A stretch of 50,319 nucleotides of DNA from Didymella arachidicola (GCA_016630955.3 WOCF03000019.1:12501-62819), one strand, 5' to 3'; shown: positions 1 through 11,303, numbered from the stretch's first letter. The notes: generated from the sequence alone by a model not told the origin. A program made the numbers and translations.

Positions 1-642
1 CGTTACACAGGCAGTTTCGATGAATCGCTAGCTTCTCTCGAAATTGCACGGAAGACAGCAGAGCGTCACGGCGCCACGTTCTTCGATGAAGATCTTCGCG
101 ACCTCATCTGTGAGCTGAGCGACACGCTGCGGGAGCTGGACGACCCCGTTTTCGCAGAGACGCACGTTCGGACCGAGCTCGCAAGACGGCAGCAGAGCTG
201 CAGCGCAGCTCCCGGTCAATCTAGCTTGCAGTTGTCTCTAGCGGAGGCTCTTTTCGCTCAAAACCGTCTCAACGAAGCGGCCGCGCTTTGTCTCGAAGTC
301 AAGTCCCGCGCCAAGCTTCTCAAACTTGAAAATCTGCGCTTATAAATCATACTGGCTAAGATCCGTCACGTTGAGTCCAACTACGAAGAAGCGTTCTTCT
401 ATTGGAATCAAGCGCTGAGGACCGTCGAGACATACCCTCTGACCAATGGTCGTTTGACCCGTGTGATTATCCTGTCTGTCCGCAATGCACTTATCCAGTT
501 GGGCTCCGTTGACTCAGTACAAGAGTCGACGAAGGCGGCGGAGGATCTAGATAAGTTGGCGGCTGCTGACAGTGTTCAACATTGGATCGCGGGTACACGA
601 CAATGGTTAAAGGTCCTGACAGTTCGCCGTAGCCATTTGTAG
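1..642 (+). pseudogene. TPR-like repeat protein, C-terminal fragment with in-frame stop
   Basis: An open frame enters from the left edge and runs in frame 1 to a TAA at 343-345. The same frame continues without another stop to TAG at 640-642. The translation is alanine- and leucine-rich with paired amphipathic helices (for example LAEALFAQNRLNEAAALC and NYEEAFFYWNQALRTVE), the pattern of tetratricopeptide-like repeats. Coding character is the same on both sides of the TAA, so I read this as one gene broken by a nonsense change. The N-terminus lies outside the window, so I cannot tell whether it belonged to a NACHT/NB-ARC-TPR protein, which is common in this fungal class. No intron is needed between the halves. 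Gene identity beyond TPR-like is inference. Confidence 0.5.
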
Positions 643-2122
643 CTATTCTAAGTCCTCGAGCACGAATACCCACACTTTATGCTGTCAGATGTAGCCTCTC
701 AATACCTGCTCATCTTCAAACACGAGCGTGATCTGGGTGTGATATATTAATGCGACGTTATGCTCTCTCATAGGCTAGGCGAGATGGTGCGAGGTCTATG
801 CAACCTCGAAGTGTCCTTTACGCTGAATCAAAATCAGTCTAATATACAAATGCTGTCGCTTTCGAGAGCGATTCGGTGTAGAGACTTGCTGCAACATGTG
901 ACGTGGCCCGAACCTTGGTTCTGCAAGCGCCTTCACATGTACAGGAGTTCCACGTTGGGATAGATGTTTCCGTCCATGCAGTCCTCAACATTAAAAGGAA
1001 ACCTGTGGTGATGGTTATGCGCGAGCAGCAGCAACAACCCAGGTATAAAGCCTTGTGGTCTGCACTCACTTCTTCTATATTCAACAATTACCTCTCTGCC
1101 TTGTCCAGCACATCAAAGACGACTTGGTATCGTCGCCGCTCAGCCTTTCCGTGCTTCACCCCAGCGAATCGCTACAACATATTCGGAATCCTGTCGACGC
1201 CATCATTTCTTGCCTCCTCATCACCTTGCTTGGCGATCAACTTTCGGCTCTATTGGCTCATCCTAATTTGCGTTAGTAAGACAGGCTTCAGCGTGGGCAA
1301 GTTGATAGCTTTCTTACAACACCAAGGTTAGCCGTTGTAGTGCCATTTGTTCAAGTCTAGATACACAAGATTCACAGGCTGTAAATTTCATAAAGCGACA
1401 GTGTCGCGGTACATGCATGACCGCAGTAGCGTCTGTTTCCTTTCTGAAAAAGTTTCAGTGTCCAATATACCCCCAAAACTCCGGCTGTTGTAGGGGAGAG
1501 CTTGCGGCAACTTGTTCACTTCGTCTCCGGCACAAGAGCTGCCACTCCTCCATGGTGTCGTGTTTCTTTGTGAAAGACAAAGCATGACGCACAATTGCAA
1601 GTCCCACCGAAACACGTTCTAACGGCGTACGCAATGGCAGGTACGGTCTCGTTCGCTCGACAATCCTGTTTGCCACGATGCCGGGCAACGATGCAGACCT
1701 CCATCGCAAGCCGATAAACGGCGTACCAGTGGTCCCGACGGACGCTAGCGGAACGAATGATGACAGCCGTCAACCTCAACATGTCACAACACTCGAGACT
1801 ACGCACACTTCGCAAGTGCTCCAGGCGATCCCAGTGAGTTCTTTACGAGTCCCAGATGGGTCACGAGAGGAGTCAGAGCTCAAGCCTTTCTACACCTACA
1901 GCGTGACAGGGAGACATCACAACAGAGTTCATCAAGGCAAAGCGCTTTGAGCTAGAGGAATGGCCAATGGCAGTCAGCTATATAGCATTTTAAAGGCGGA
2001 GACGAGACAGGACCTAAAAGATATGCACAGAACTGTACTTCTGCTCACTTACGAAATTTGTTGAGACACAGAGCTGCGCGAATTTCTCTTAGGTACAGTT
2101 CTTCTTGTCACAGACCTGCATT
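643..2122. other. No supportable gene; possible degraded coding patches
   Basis: No frame gives a convincing protein. Two patches have some coding flavour on the plus strand. One is about 1109-1276, a leucine-rich peptide ending in TAG after a possible short intron at 1042-1108. The other is about 1678-1830, followed by a GTGAGT donor-like site and a frame that resumes with stops near 1970-2080. They could be remains of the gene at the left edge or of another one. I assign no function. Confidence 0.3.
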
Positions 2123-2632
2123 CTAATAGGCCGGAATGTCTGCCATCTCCATGGCCCACATCTTAACAGTACCACTGCAGAATGAGCTCAGGTTGACGGT
2201 AACTTCGTGTGGTTTGTCGCCCCAAATCCTAAAACGATAGATGTTGTCTTGGTTGTACCTTTTCTCCCTGCATCCTTCAAAGATGCCACACACCTCCGAG
2301 GTTTCTGTTTTAAGCACCACATCCCGATGTAAGAGTTTGACCAACTCCACCTCGTGATGCTGGCGCGCCTCTATCTGACCATGTAGATTAGCCAGCTTCT
2401 GCAGCTCAGGAACCAGCCGAGCCACCTGCTGCTTCATGAAGGAGTTTGTTGAATCCCTGTAGAGTGCGGCCTCCCCAGCAAGTTGAAGCAACGATACTTC
2501 GGTAGAGATCAGGAAGGGGACCTCGTTGTCTTCGGCAAACAGAATGCTGTACTGAAGTGCGGTGAGCTCGATGTTGCCCGCATCATTGAGAACGATGTTG
2601 TCGAAGGAGAGTGAGCTTCTGATGTTTTTCAT
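2123..2632 (-). CDS. Hypothetical protein, 169 aa
   Basis: This minus-strand frame starts at an ATG (2632) and stops at 2123. The composition looks like a real soluble protein: a helical middle (around residues 60-110, rich in Leu, Gln and Glu) followed by a more beta-like C-terminal third with aromatic and charged residues. I do not recognise a family. It lies directly downstream of the APH-like pseudogene on the same strand, so it could be a separate gene, the 3' part of a larger one with introns, or the remnant of a neighbour. No signal peptide or membrane segment is visible. Confidence is moderate because no homology can be tested here. Confidence 0.4.
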   Translation of the reverse strand: MKNIRSSLSFDNIVLNDAGNIELTALQYSILFAEDNEVPFLISTEVSLLQLAGEAALYRDSTNSFMKQQVARLVPELQKLANLHGQIEARQHHEVELVKLLHRDVVLKTETSEVCGIFEGCREKRYNQDNIYRFRIWGDKPHEVTVNLSSFCSGTVKMWAMEMADIPAY

Positions 2633-2720
2633 GAGCGTGGGTGAACCGGGCGCACCTGCTAATCCCCTATCCGTATCACAGCGTCAATACTATCAGATCC
2701 GGCAAGCCACTCCAACTCCT

Positions 2721-3790
2721 TCAACTATGCAACGGTATCCTCTCTCTTCCTCTCTCTGCGCGAGCCACCAGTCCCACATCGATTTTCGATCCTGTCATTC
2801 CAAGATCGCGATGGAACGTCTGATTCGGAAGCTTCCAGTTCATATTTGCTAGCGAAAGGTGCGTACCCCTACTGATCATGAACTCTAGAAGACAATCGTG
2901 AAAATTGACATCTCCAGATGTCTGAATGAGCAACATCCATGACACCGCTTGTGACAAAGGAGATCTGCGCGAAGAAGCCATGTAAGTCTTGCGATCTTCC
3001 ACGAGGGTGATATTTGGGGGCAGTGCCAGTTTAGGAAGTCGAAGAAGTCGAGGAAACCAACCGGCCATTTGCACCGTGGCCATTTGCACCAGAACCATTG
3101 AAGCGAATCACCAATCCATCACAATTCCACAGTCAGCAAGATGGGAGTATCTAGTCTTGACGTCTGCTTGCCATTTAACGTTGTAGGATGAGTCAACTAT
3201 GATATCCTGTGGTGCTAGATCGCCATGATCTATGGCAAATGGCGCATTCTCTAGCTCGAGATGGAGCACCCGATCGAGAAGACTCTCTTGATCCAAACAG
3301 TCCTGCTCAGTTATGCCTGGAAGCTGGCCTTTTCGGGCTCGAAGTAGCTTTTTGTTTGTCAATCTTGAGAAATATCCTGTGGCAGTGCCATTTGCTACCT
3401 TCAGTCAGAGCTCGAACGTAGAGGACAATGTCTAAACACACTAATTTCGTTCGATCCGATTAGAGGCCTCTGAGTCTCAGCGATTTGATCAAGTACATTG
3501 TCCCGGATTGGCGTTGGTGGGTCCGTGGTAGTCCACGAAAGGGGTGAGCCTTCAATCCAGGATAAAGCCATGAATGGAAACCCAACCATGTTGTCGAAAG
3601 TGAAGCTAGATTGTCGCAGGCCAAGCGCTGTCGTGAACCTGAATTCTATTACTAATCGTGCCGCGTGAAGGCCTAGATACAAGCTAAGCTATGATGATAC
3701 AATTAGCGTGTTTGGAGCGGTCTTACCTGCGTGCGAGCGAGTTTGTTAGAACACTAGCCAGCAAAACTGACTCATCGTTGGCCAGGTCAG
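2721..3790 (-). pseudogene. APH/choline-kinase-like phosphotransferase, broken
   Basis: Three minus-strand pieces match the fungal aminoglycoside-phosphotransferase-like family. The N-lobe end (3682-3401) contains the phrase GFPFMALSWIEGSPLSW. A middle piece (3362-3111) contains the catalytic-loop-like IDHGDLAPQDIIVD (usual form HGDLxxxNIxVD; here Q replaces the usual H/N region). The C-lobe (3098-2721) contains WFPRLLRLP and EDRKTYMAS. The middle and C-lobe pieces are in the same frame, separated only by a TGA at 3108-3110 where the family has a DWE/DWx-type segment. A splice donor (GTAAGA, rc of about 3722-3727) and acceptor near 3685 suggest an upstream exon, but that exon has a stop. The break between 3401 and 3362 is either an unusual intron or a frameshift. 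Substrates of these fungal proteins are mostly unknown. Confidence 0.6.
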
Positions 3791-4291
3791 TATATCGGCT
3801 CCTGATCCCTTAGCCTTCTATGCTGGCGGCCTTTGTTTTATTATGTTTATATGATGTCATAGGCACATCCCAGAAGGGTAAGAAGACCGTCAGTGGTGAG
3901 AGCTGCTCTTGGTATGCTGTAGATATCTTGAAGTCATAGCACATTCAATGACAGTGCACGAAGAGAGCAGCTCAAGGCAAACCGTCCGTGCAACATAACA
4001 TAAATAGTTCCCAATAGTCCCGACCGAAAATTATTAAATAAATTGTGAGTATATTGAGTCAAGTACGCTTCTGATTGAGTACCGTGCCTCACGGAACGGC
4101 CATGTCTATGCAAGCAGTAAGCAGCCTCGCATCAGAGTCCTTGCAAATCGCTCGTACGGTCTGCAGCCCCAGTGCCTCCTGATACCTTGGACCAGGTCAA
4201 CATTTTGAAGGAAGTCAGGGCACCGACTTGTCGCTAGCTGTATTTGATTGACCAGGTGCTAGAGGGACAACTACCGGTAGCTATGAGCGGC
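3791..4291. other. Intergenic, no gene seen
   Basis: AT-richer sequence between the APH-like pseudogene and the left end of pogo element D. I see no convincing coding frame, repeat or RNA gene. Confidence 0.5.
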
Positions 4292-4293
4292 TA

Positions 4294-4334
4294 CCGTGTC
4301 CGTGCGCGCAACGCCCGGAGTCGCGCAACGCCCC
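4294..4334 (+). repeat. Left terminal inverted repeat of element D
   Basis: 41 bp beginning CCGTGTCCGTGCGCGC. The reverse complement is found at 12485-12525 with one transition difference. TA precedes it at 4292-4293. Confidence 0.9.
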
Positions 4335-4454
4335 ATAATCGCCCTTCAGCACTACACGAACTTGAGGCTATAGAGCCATGTACAATAGCTAGTATCATGA
4401 GAATTCTTGGTGGATTGTTCTATAGACCTATATCATGATATTCTCTCATATAAT

Positions 4455-5204
4455 TTAATTATATAGAGTTGCCGTTCTGCCGCTGCGCGTGGTGTGGGTG
4501 CGAGGTGCCGCAGGAGGCTCTGCAGCAACAACACCACGCTGCGCAGCCACTGCACCACGTTTCTGCTTCTTTCTTGGTGCTGCAGACTGTGATACCTTTC
4601 GCTTGCCTCTTTGGGATAATTGTATAGCTTTTTGAGCGTTGCGAGCTTGCTGATCACGCTCTCTTTGAGCTTTGCGTTTGGCTGCTTCCCTAGCCTTCTC
4701 AGCTCTGAGTCGCTCACGCTCCTCCTTCTCTCTCGCCCGCTGTTCACGCCTCTCCTGAGCAATCTTCTCATTGTACAGCTTATTAGCCTGCCTTAGCTTT
4801 GCCATCTCTGCTTTTTTAAGTTCTTCTACCTCCTGATTCTGTTGTTTTGTCCTCTCATCAGCTCGTGCTTTCTCTACTCTGCTAGGAGAGTAGAACTCAG
4901 CTCCACCATGATACTCCTTGCGAGCCTGGAACTCAAGAGCTTTGCTCTTATTCTTGTGCTTCTTCTGAGTCTTAAGTACCTCTTTGAGGCCTGCTATCTC
5001 ATGGTGGAGGAGAGTGTTTTGGATTGAGATGTGGTGGAGTGATCGGCTGATCTTCCTCAGCTCCTTACTGCTCTCATCCTTCGCAACTTTCTGCAACAGA
5101 GTCTCAATTTTGAGCCAGTCTTTGCCAGAATATACTGAAGAAGAGCTTGTGCTGCCGTCAGAGGCCTCAGGGGTATCCTTAGCAAAGCGTCGGAGGATGA
5201 CGTT
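4455..5204 (-). pseudogene. Element D transposase, C-terminal part
   Basis: This is the 3' portion of the D transposase frame, cut off from its N-terminal part by LINE1. Reading on from the target site it gives NVILRRFAKDTPEASDGS, then about 213 residues of lysine-, glutamate- and arginine-rich coiled coil, ending in a basic RTHTTRSGRTATLYN tail. Fungal pogo-type transposases of this group usually carry such a helical, highly charged C-terminus after the DDE_1 domain. The reading frame inside this half is open. It joins the N-terminal half at 11317 in frame if LINE1 and one 13-bp duplication are removed, which is the strongest evidence that they are one gene. Confidence 0.85.
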
Positions 5205-5217
5205 GGGCTGTAGGGGT
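5205..5217. repeat. Left 13-bp target-site duplication of LINE1
   Basis: GGGCTGTAGGGGT, repeated exactly at 11304-11316. In the D transposase it encodes part of the conserved segment GISPLQPNVILRRF. Confidence 0.9.
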
Positions 5218-5592
5218 TGGTTGGTTGGTTGGTATTCATTTTACGTCTGGTTGATGGGGAATAAGTCCACCATCTCGCCTCCCGAAGGGCATATACGACG
5301 TGCTAAGCTATGGAATTACAGTGCTGCTACACTACCTTAGAAAGCATTTCTTGCCTGCGCGGGTATTGCTACCATGTCAGAACTACAGCTCCCCTTCCAG
5401 TTGGGGAGACTGAACGATTTGTGTACATTAGGGTGAATCCTTGGTGTGTGTTCAGAGGCATTTGAGCGCCGTAAGAGTGGGAAAGAGGGGGAGGGAGAGT
5501 GGAGGAGAGAAGAAGGGGGGAGTAAGAAGGAGAGTAAGAGGGAAAGTAGGGAAAGAGTACGGGTGTTTGCTGCTGTTGCAGTACAGGGTAAG

Positions 5593-8500
5593 CTACCGGA
5601 GGCAGACCTTGGTGTAGTACTGTGTGAGTTGGGTAAAGGCTTCGAAAGCCTCTGGATCCCCAATCAGCACGGCAGTGTACGCTAGGCCATCGCTCCGGCT
5701 GGATGGTGGTATAGAAGGTCGAAGTGGCCATCGGCCAAAGGCCCCTAGGGTCTTGCGGCAGAGCGCAAGGTGCTCTGGTGTCTTGTCAAGCCCGCATGAG
5801 CAGGTGAGTGTTGCGTCGTTGTGACTGAACTTTCGGTGGTACCAGGCGAAGTCGCCGTGGATAGATCGAATTGCGAGCAGTCTAGCCAAGATGGCTCTTG
5901 GTAGGTCTAGTTCTGGTAGTCTGCTGTGAAGTGAGTAGCCCAACTCCCATCTTTTGTACCATGTAGAGAGGCTTTCTTCCTTCTTAGACCACCAGGTCTG
6001 CTGTGTATCGTGCAGTGCTTGGCGGGCAACTGACTTGATGCCTGAGAGTGTAGGCATAGCGGCTTTTCCAGTCGGGGGTGATGGGTGCTGGGCTTCTAGG
6101 TTCGCCAGCCTGTCTGCCGCTTCGTTTCTTTCGATGCCTAGGTGTCCAGGGGCCCATTTGATGGAGACGTCGTGTGTCTCCATAGCACCATGGCACTCCA
6201 GGAAGGCCCACTGAGAGGTAGAGGGTGCGTTGCCCCTAAGGCACTATATCACTGAGGTGCTGTCTATACACAGCCAGGTTCGGCGAATGCGGAGCGCTGG
6301 TTGTCTAATAGTGTGCTGGAGGCCCCTCCACGCTCCTACTGCTTCCGCGTCGAAGACGTGTGAGGTAGGGTGAAGTGACCCACGTCCAGTGTGAAGTTGT
6401 TTTCCGTCCTGATATACTGCAAAGCCGTAGGTAACCCGCTTTTCTCCTTCCTTGGTGTACTGTTCAGAGCCATCTGAGAAGATAGTAACATCTGAAGGTG
6501 GGAGGTGGTCCTACCATTCTGTAAAGGCCTTGGCTGCGGTCTTTTTGTCCGTGCCCATTGTTGGGTCTGTTTGGCAGCCAGGTGAGTAGTGAGGGGATGT
6601 CAGTACTGTCCTAGGTATCTCAGGCAGAAGAGATCCTAGATACTGGACTTTGGTTCGCATTCGTTGCAGCTTTCCAGCTGTCCGGCCTATGCTCATCCTT
6701 ATGGCTGCTGTGCGGCTGGCTAGTGGGTGTTCTGCATCTATAGTGCGTAGATGGGTCGCAAAACGGAGTTTGGCTTCTTCTAGCGCAGTGGCAGCTGAGG
6801 GTAGTCCGGCGTCTCGGAAGAGAGTAGCGGTAGGGGTTGTTCGCCATACGGGGAGAATGCCTCTTGCTGCTATAGCTAGTGTTTTGTCCATGACAGTTAT
6901 GTGCCACCCGACATAGGTGCTGACTTCGGCTGGTCTGCCAGGTTTGAGTGTGCGTGGAGGTTTAGTACGGCCTCTGTACCAGCACTCGGCCCCATACAGA
7001 AGGGACGGGTATACGCAGGCTATGGTGGCCTTGCGGAGGGAGCTGGCCGGTGGTCCGTAGGCCGTGTTTGCTAGGCTGCGGATGTGGTAGGCTACCTTGG
7101 CCGCTTTCGCGTTATGTGTGGCTACGTGTCGCTTAAAGGTAAGTTTGCGGTCGAACCAGATCCCTAGCCATCGGAGAGCTGGCTGGGTTCTTGACCCGCT
7201 TGGTAAAATTGGGTTGATTGTAAGCTGCTCGTCTACCACACAGGGTGGCGCGTAGCTACTCTTCTGTCGAGTGAGGTAGATCATTTCCTGTTTTTCCGGG
7301 GCAAAGGTGACCTTGTTAGCTGTGCCCCATGCTCTAATCTGTCGTAGGTCTGCTGCTAGGAGCTTAACGTTCTCATCTAGGGAGTGTGAGGCCTGGTACA
7401 GGCATATGTCATCTGCGTATCCGAATCTCTTCTTTGTGTCCATAGACAGCAGCTCTGCCAGGTACAGTGTGTACAGGACTGGGGAGAGGGGCGAGCCCTG
7501 CGGTGTGCCGCAGGCGACTGGGTAGCTAGGGGTAGTGGCTTGACCTAGGCGGACTTGGACCCTTCGATCCGTGAGAAAAGAGTTGACAAAGAGGATGGTC
7601 CTTTGTGGCCAGCCCTGTTCAGCCATCCGGTGCAGCAGGCGGTTCTTGAGAAGAGCGTCAAAGGCGCCTTGCACGTCCAGGGTGACCATTGTGACATGCT
7701 GGCCTTTTGCCCACGCAGCTTCCGTGTCGTAGGTGAACGCTGCAGTAAGATCTACAGCAGAGCGCTTCGGGAGGGCGCCTCGATGCTGGGGGCTGAGGAT
7801 CTTGTGGGTCATAGCAGTCCACGCAATTCGTCTAGCCATCGTCCGTTCGAGGCCCTTTCCGATGCAGGAGAGCAGTGCTATAGGTCTCCAGGATCGGGGT
7901 GACGTCCGGTCTTTCTTCCCTACCTTAGGTATCATGGCGACTTCTGCCAGCTTCCATTGTGCTGGGAAATGGTTGAGTTCGAGGCATCGCTGGAAAATTC
8001 TTTGTATGATTTGCCCTACCTGCGCCCAGCAAGCACGGAGAAGTCGCACAGTAGAGCGGTCAGTGCCTGGTGAGGTGCTGGAAACCCCTATCGTGTTCCG
8101 TTCGCCTTCCTCTAGTGAGATGCGTGTGCTCCACGGGAGAGTGGCTGCATTCCCCTGGTCTGGGTAGCATCCGAGGTCATCCTCCGCTGTGTACCGGTTG
8201 AGGACTTCCTCTCTCAGGGCCTCAGCCTTCTCTAGGGGGTCTGAGATAGTCGTGTTGTTTACTATAAGAGGAGTGTCCTGATTCTCTGGTGTAAGCTTGT
8301 GCCAGGCAATGATCTTGAACAGGTGCTTGTCGTCCTTAGCGTTGTCAATGACATGCCTCCAGTACTGCCTCTTAGCCTGTCGGACTGTGGTCTTGAAGGC
8401 ATGTCTCTCCTCTAGTAGACTGCCATGGCAGAGCTGCCTAGCATGTTTGTAGGCTTGGTAGGCAGTCTTACACTCCTGAGTCCACCAAGGCGCAGCGCGT

Positions 8501-9403
8501 CCTTCCTTGCGATCGAGCTTGCCCGCTGTTTGTATAGAGTGCTGCACGGTCTCCGTTAGCAGCGCGACACAGTTGTCTAGTTGTGCGGCATCCTGTGCAG
8601 TGCGCGGATCAGGGATGCTCTGGACGCCAATTTCCACTAGCCCAGTGAACTTAGGTAAGCTTGCCTCTGGCACTCTGTAGTGGTGCTGGTCTAGCTGCGG
8701 AGTACCGAGTGTGGAAGTAGAGACAGAGGTCACTATTGTCTCGTGGTCTGACCCGCAATGCATGCTAGCGTCAACAGCAGACTGGGCAAATGGGATGTTG
8801 GAGAAAGTAAGGTCAAGGACATGGCCAGCGCAGTGTGTTGGCTGCCCCGGCACACCAATGTAGTCCATAGAGGCGTTAGCAGCCCACCTGGCGAGCTCTA
8901 TGCCGCCGCTGGCTGCGGAAACAGAAGGCTCAAAGGACTCGTGTCTGACGTTAAAGTCCCCTCCTACAACGCAGTGTTGGGGGGGCGTAAGGTGCGTAAC
9001 GTATTGGAGTACGTCAGGGGTAAGTGGCTGTCTGTAGCAGTTGAGTATCGAGACTCCGTTCACGACAGCCCACAGCAGGTCTGGGTGATCGAGGCTTTGT
9101 CTGGCCTGGAGCTTCAAGTGGTATCCTTTGCGGATATAGGTCATCACCCGAGGGCGGGTAGCGCCTAGTGCGTTAGGAGCGTCCCAGGTGCTAATGGGTG
9201 CGAGGTGTCTGAAGCCTGGGTGGGTGGAGGTCCTTGAGTTGGCACAGGTGAAAGGCTCTTGGACGCATACAACGTCCATGTCCTTCTGAAAGGCCGCTTC
9301 TAGGATGGTAATGTGGCAGGGTGAGCTCCTGCCAACGTTGGCCTAGCATATGCGGAGCTGGTCTCTCTGCTGGCCGGGCCGTCGTTGCCTGTTGCGGGCG
9401 GAA
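5593..9403 (-). pseudogene. LINE1 ORF2 polyprotein (EEP endonuclease, RT, RNase H) with three stops
   Basis: The largest open part is 9279-6511 (922 aa). It carries the endonuclease/exonuclease/phosphatase domain (VVGGDFNVRHESF, CGSDHETIV), then a reverse transcriptase with GTPQGSPLSP and the catalytic FGYADD. The reading frame continues past TAG at 6511-6513 into the RNase H domain (IFSDGSEQ, FDAEAVGAWRGL, GHLGIERNEAADRL), past a second TAG at 6244-6246, to a cysteine cluster (CSCGLDKTPEHL) and the end at 5593. A third TAG at 9343-9345 lies upstream of the first ATG, in sequence still homologous to LINE2 (ANVGRSSP, HITILEAAFQK). In LINE2 all three codons are TGG. Function when intact: nicking of target DNA and target-primed reverse transcription. 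Confidence 0.9.
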
Positions 9404-9419
9404 GGTGTGTGTTGGCGTC

Positions 9420-11129
9420 CTAACATGTAGATGGTGACTCATCGCTCATGCTGATGTCCTCCCTCTCTGAGGTGGAGGGGTCAGTGTAGATGGTTGATCG
9501 TGGGAGCAGACTGTTGGCCGACATGTCCCTCACATTCAGGTTCGTACGGCCTGCAGCGGCCCGTCTTGGTCTCTTTTTCCTGCCAGTGGTGGGTAGGGAT
9601 GCTTGAGAGGCGCTGCTTGTTTCAGTTAGAGCTGCCCTGCTATCCTCTTCTAGTGCCCGCCCCCGTGGAGGAGGGTGGGGGACCGGCATCTCCTGCGCGG
9701 CCTCCAGGGGGGTATCTTCATGCTGAGGCGATGCCTGATTAAGGGTCACCTCATGCTGCGGCGATGCCTGGTTAAGCGTCTCCTCTACCGTCCTGTAGAG
9801 ATGCTGGTATGTTGCTCTGCCTGCGCGACGGATAGCGTTTAGTTCAGTCTTGGTGGGCTTGATTATGTGTCCGTGCACCCGGCGAGGGGCAGCGGGGCAG
9901 TTGGAGTGACTAGCTGGGTGTGGGCCATGGCAGTTGGTGCACTTGGCTTTATAAGGACAGTCGTCCCCATAGGGCCCTTGGTGTCTATCTGTGCGATCCC
10001 CGCAGTGCGCACAGCGGGCTAGCCGAGTACAGCGGGCGGCGTTGCAGTATTGTTGGCAGCCTGGGTCGTGTCGCTGTATAGTAGGGTGTTTGTGTATTTC
10101 CTTTGAGAACTGGCTAGTGCCAAAGAGCTGAAACGAGCGGACTGTCTCTTTGTAAGAGATGATCCAGGTAGTTAGACCATTGTGGTTGGCTCCGTGTCGT
10201 GAGGTCCTGCAGCTGACTGGCTGCTTGCCTGTTTGTGAGCAGACCTCCTCCTCTACCAGCTGGGTGGTAGTAGGTAGTTCGGTGCCGTCTAGTGTGCAGA
10301 ACGAGCTGGGTACTCCTTGTACTGCGTAGTTGATCCAACGTTCTGGGATCCTAATTGCGTCTCCGCCTAGGGCTTTTACAATAAGCTCCTGGTTTTCTTG
10401 GATTAAAAGTCGGTCCCTAATTGTTTTGCTTGCTGGCGTGATTGCCCAGCCAGTGTTGATTGGCGATGCGGTAGGGATGTCTTGAAGAGTGATCTTTTCT
10501 ATGCTCCTACACACTGCCTGTCTCACTACAAAGGGAGACGGTCGCTGCAGACGCACTGCGGGGTCAGAGATTGTAATGAAAATTCGGTGGTCTTCTTTTG
10601 GCTTAGCAGACGGACCGGGCCGAGATCTAGCAGGGTTCAAGGTCCTGGTGTTACCCCTATCTTTTGGCAGCGAGATCTGGGGGTCTCTGGCTACGTCCGC
10701 CCAAGAGCGGCGTCCCGATCCTTGGCTACCGGAGTTGCTTTGATTGGTGTCGCTGCTCCAGCGGGAGCTGGGAGGGGAGTTGCTCGGGGAGAGTGAGGTT
10801 AGAGCCTGGATGACTCTCTGCTGCAGCTCTGCGGCGATCCTGGCTTCCTGAGGGTTGGTGTAGCCTTCAGCGTGTTGGTCCACCGCTGCGGCGAAAACAG
10901 TAGTGATGGTGTTCCATAGCTGGGTGATCTGCTGGGTCTCGGTGATGTGGCGTTGAACGGCATCAGAGACTCGGGGTTTGGGAGCGCCCCCACCGGGGTT
11001 CTGGCTGCTCAGCGGGGGTGCTTGATGGTGCACGTCCCTCTGCAGCCGTCTTGAGGCGCGGGAATTGAGATGTTGAGGGGACTCGGGGTCTGGGGACCCC
11101 GTGTGATGGGAGGAGGGAGACTCTGCCAT
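9420..11129 (-). CDS. LINE1 ORF1, gag-like nucleic-acid-binding protein, 569 aa
   Basis: Open from ATG at 11129 to a stop at 9420. The first ~200 residues are proline/serine-rich and low complexity, followed by a folded middle with an RNA-binding-like region, and then cysteine/histidine clusters (CQQYCNAARC, CAHCGDRTDRHQ, CTNCHGPHPASHSNC; about residues 350-415) that look like zinc knuckles. The C-terminal tail holds a tandem duplication of about 33 bp (9718-9780 region) giving TLNQASPQHE twice. ORF1 proteins of Tad-type LINEs coat the RNA and take part in target-primed reverse transcription. The tail from PTKTELNAIRRAG onward is homologous to residues ~190-312 of the chimeric frame at 19697-20635. 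ORF2 begins in another frame after a gap of roughly 20-140 bp. This ORF is intact although ORF2 is not. Confidence 0.85.
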   Translation of the reverse strand: MAESPSSHHTGSPDPESPQHLNSRASRRLQRDVHHQAPPLSSQNPGGGAPKPRVSDAVQRHITETQQITQLWNTITTVFAAAVDQHAEGYTNPQEARIAAELQQRVIQALTSLSPSNSPPSSRWSSDTNQSNSGSQGSGRRSWADVARDPQISLPKDRGNTRTLNPARSRPGPSAKPKEDHRIFITISDPAVRLQRPSPFVVRQAVCRSIEKITLQDIPTASPINTGWAITPASKTIRDRLLIQENQELIVKALGGDAIRIPERWINYAVQGVPSSFCTLDGTELPTTTQLVEEEVCSQTGKQPVSCRTSRHGANHNGLTTWIISYKETVRSFQLFGTSQFSKEIHKHPTIQRHDPGCQQYCNAARCTRLARCAHCGDRTDRHQGPYGDDCPYKAKCTNCHGPHPASHSNCPAAPRRVHGHIIKPTKTELNAIRRAGRATYQHLYRTVEETLNQASPQHEVTLNQASPQHEDTPLEAAQEMPVPHPPPRGRALEEDSRAALTETSSASQASLPTTGRKKRPRRAAAGRTNLNVRDMSANSLLPRSTIYTDPSTSEREDISMSDESPSTC

Positions 11130-11303
11130 CCCATTAAGCTCCTTGCGCGTCGCGCAGGAGGCTTAGGCGGACGCTAGAGGTACTCCCAGGGTGGCCGCGG
11201 TGAGCCGGATCGGTTGCTGGGATTTTTGTGGCTTCTGTGAAGGAAACCCAAAAATCAAAAGATTGGTGTTCGGTGTGGGCTGAAGGGGTTGGTTGGTTGG
11301 TTG

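Larger units (their letters stand above)
5218..11303 (-). mobile_element. LINE1: Tad1-like non-LTR retrotransposon, full length
   Basis: A 6,086-bp element on the minus strand, bounded by a 13-bp duplication. It holds a 5' untranslated region (11303-11130), ORF1 (11129-9420), ORF2 with endonuclease, reverse transcriptase and RNase H (about 9403-5593), and a 3' untranslated region ending in a (CCAA)n tail at 5218-5233 instead of poly-A. The 5' end also carries a (CCAA)n run (about 11288-11303). ORF2 has three TGG-to-TAG changes compared with LINE2, so this copy is probably inactive. Order and domains match Tad/I-clade fungal LINEs that carry their own RNase H. Confidence 0.92.

Noticed and set aside
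903..1331. 142-codon frame on the plus strand
   Set aside because: No family resemblance and biased composition; another frame (1055-1276) looks slightly more coding, so neither is called.
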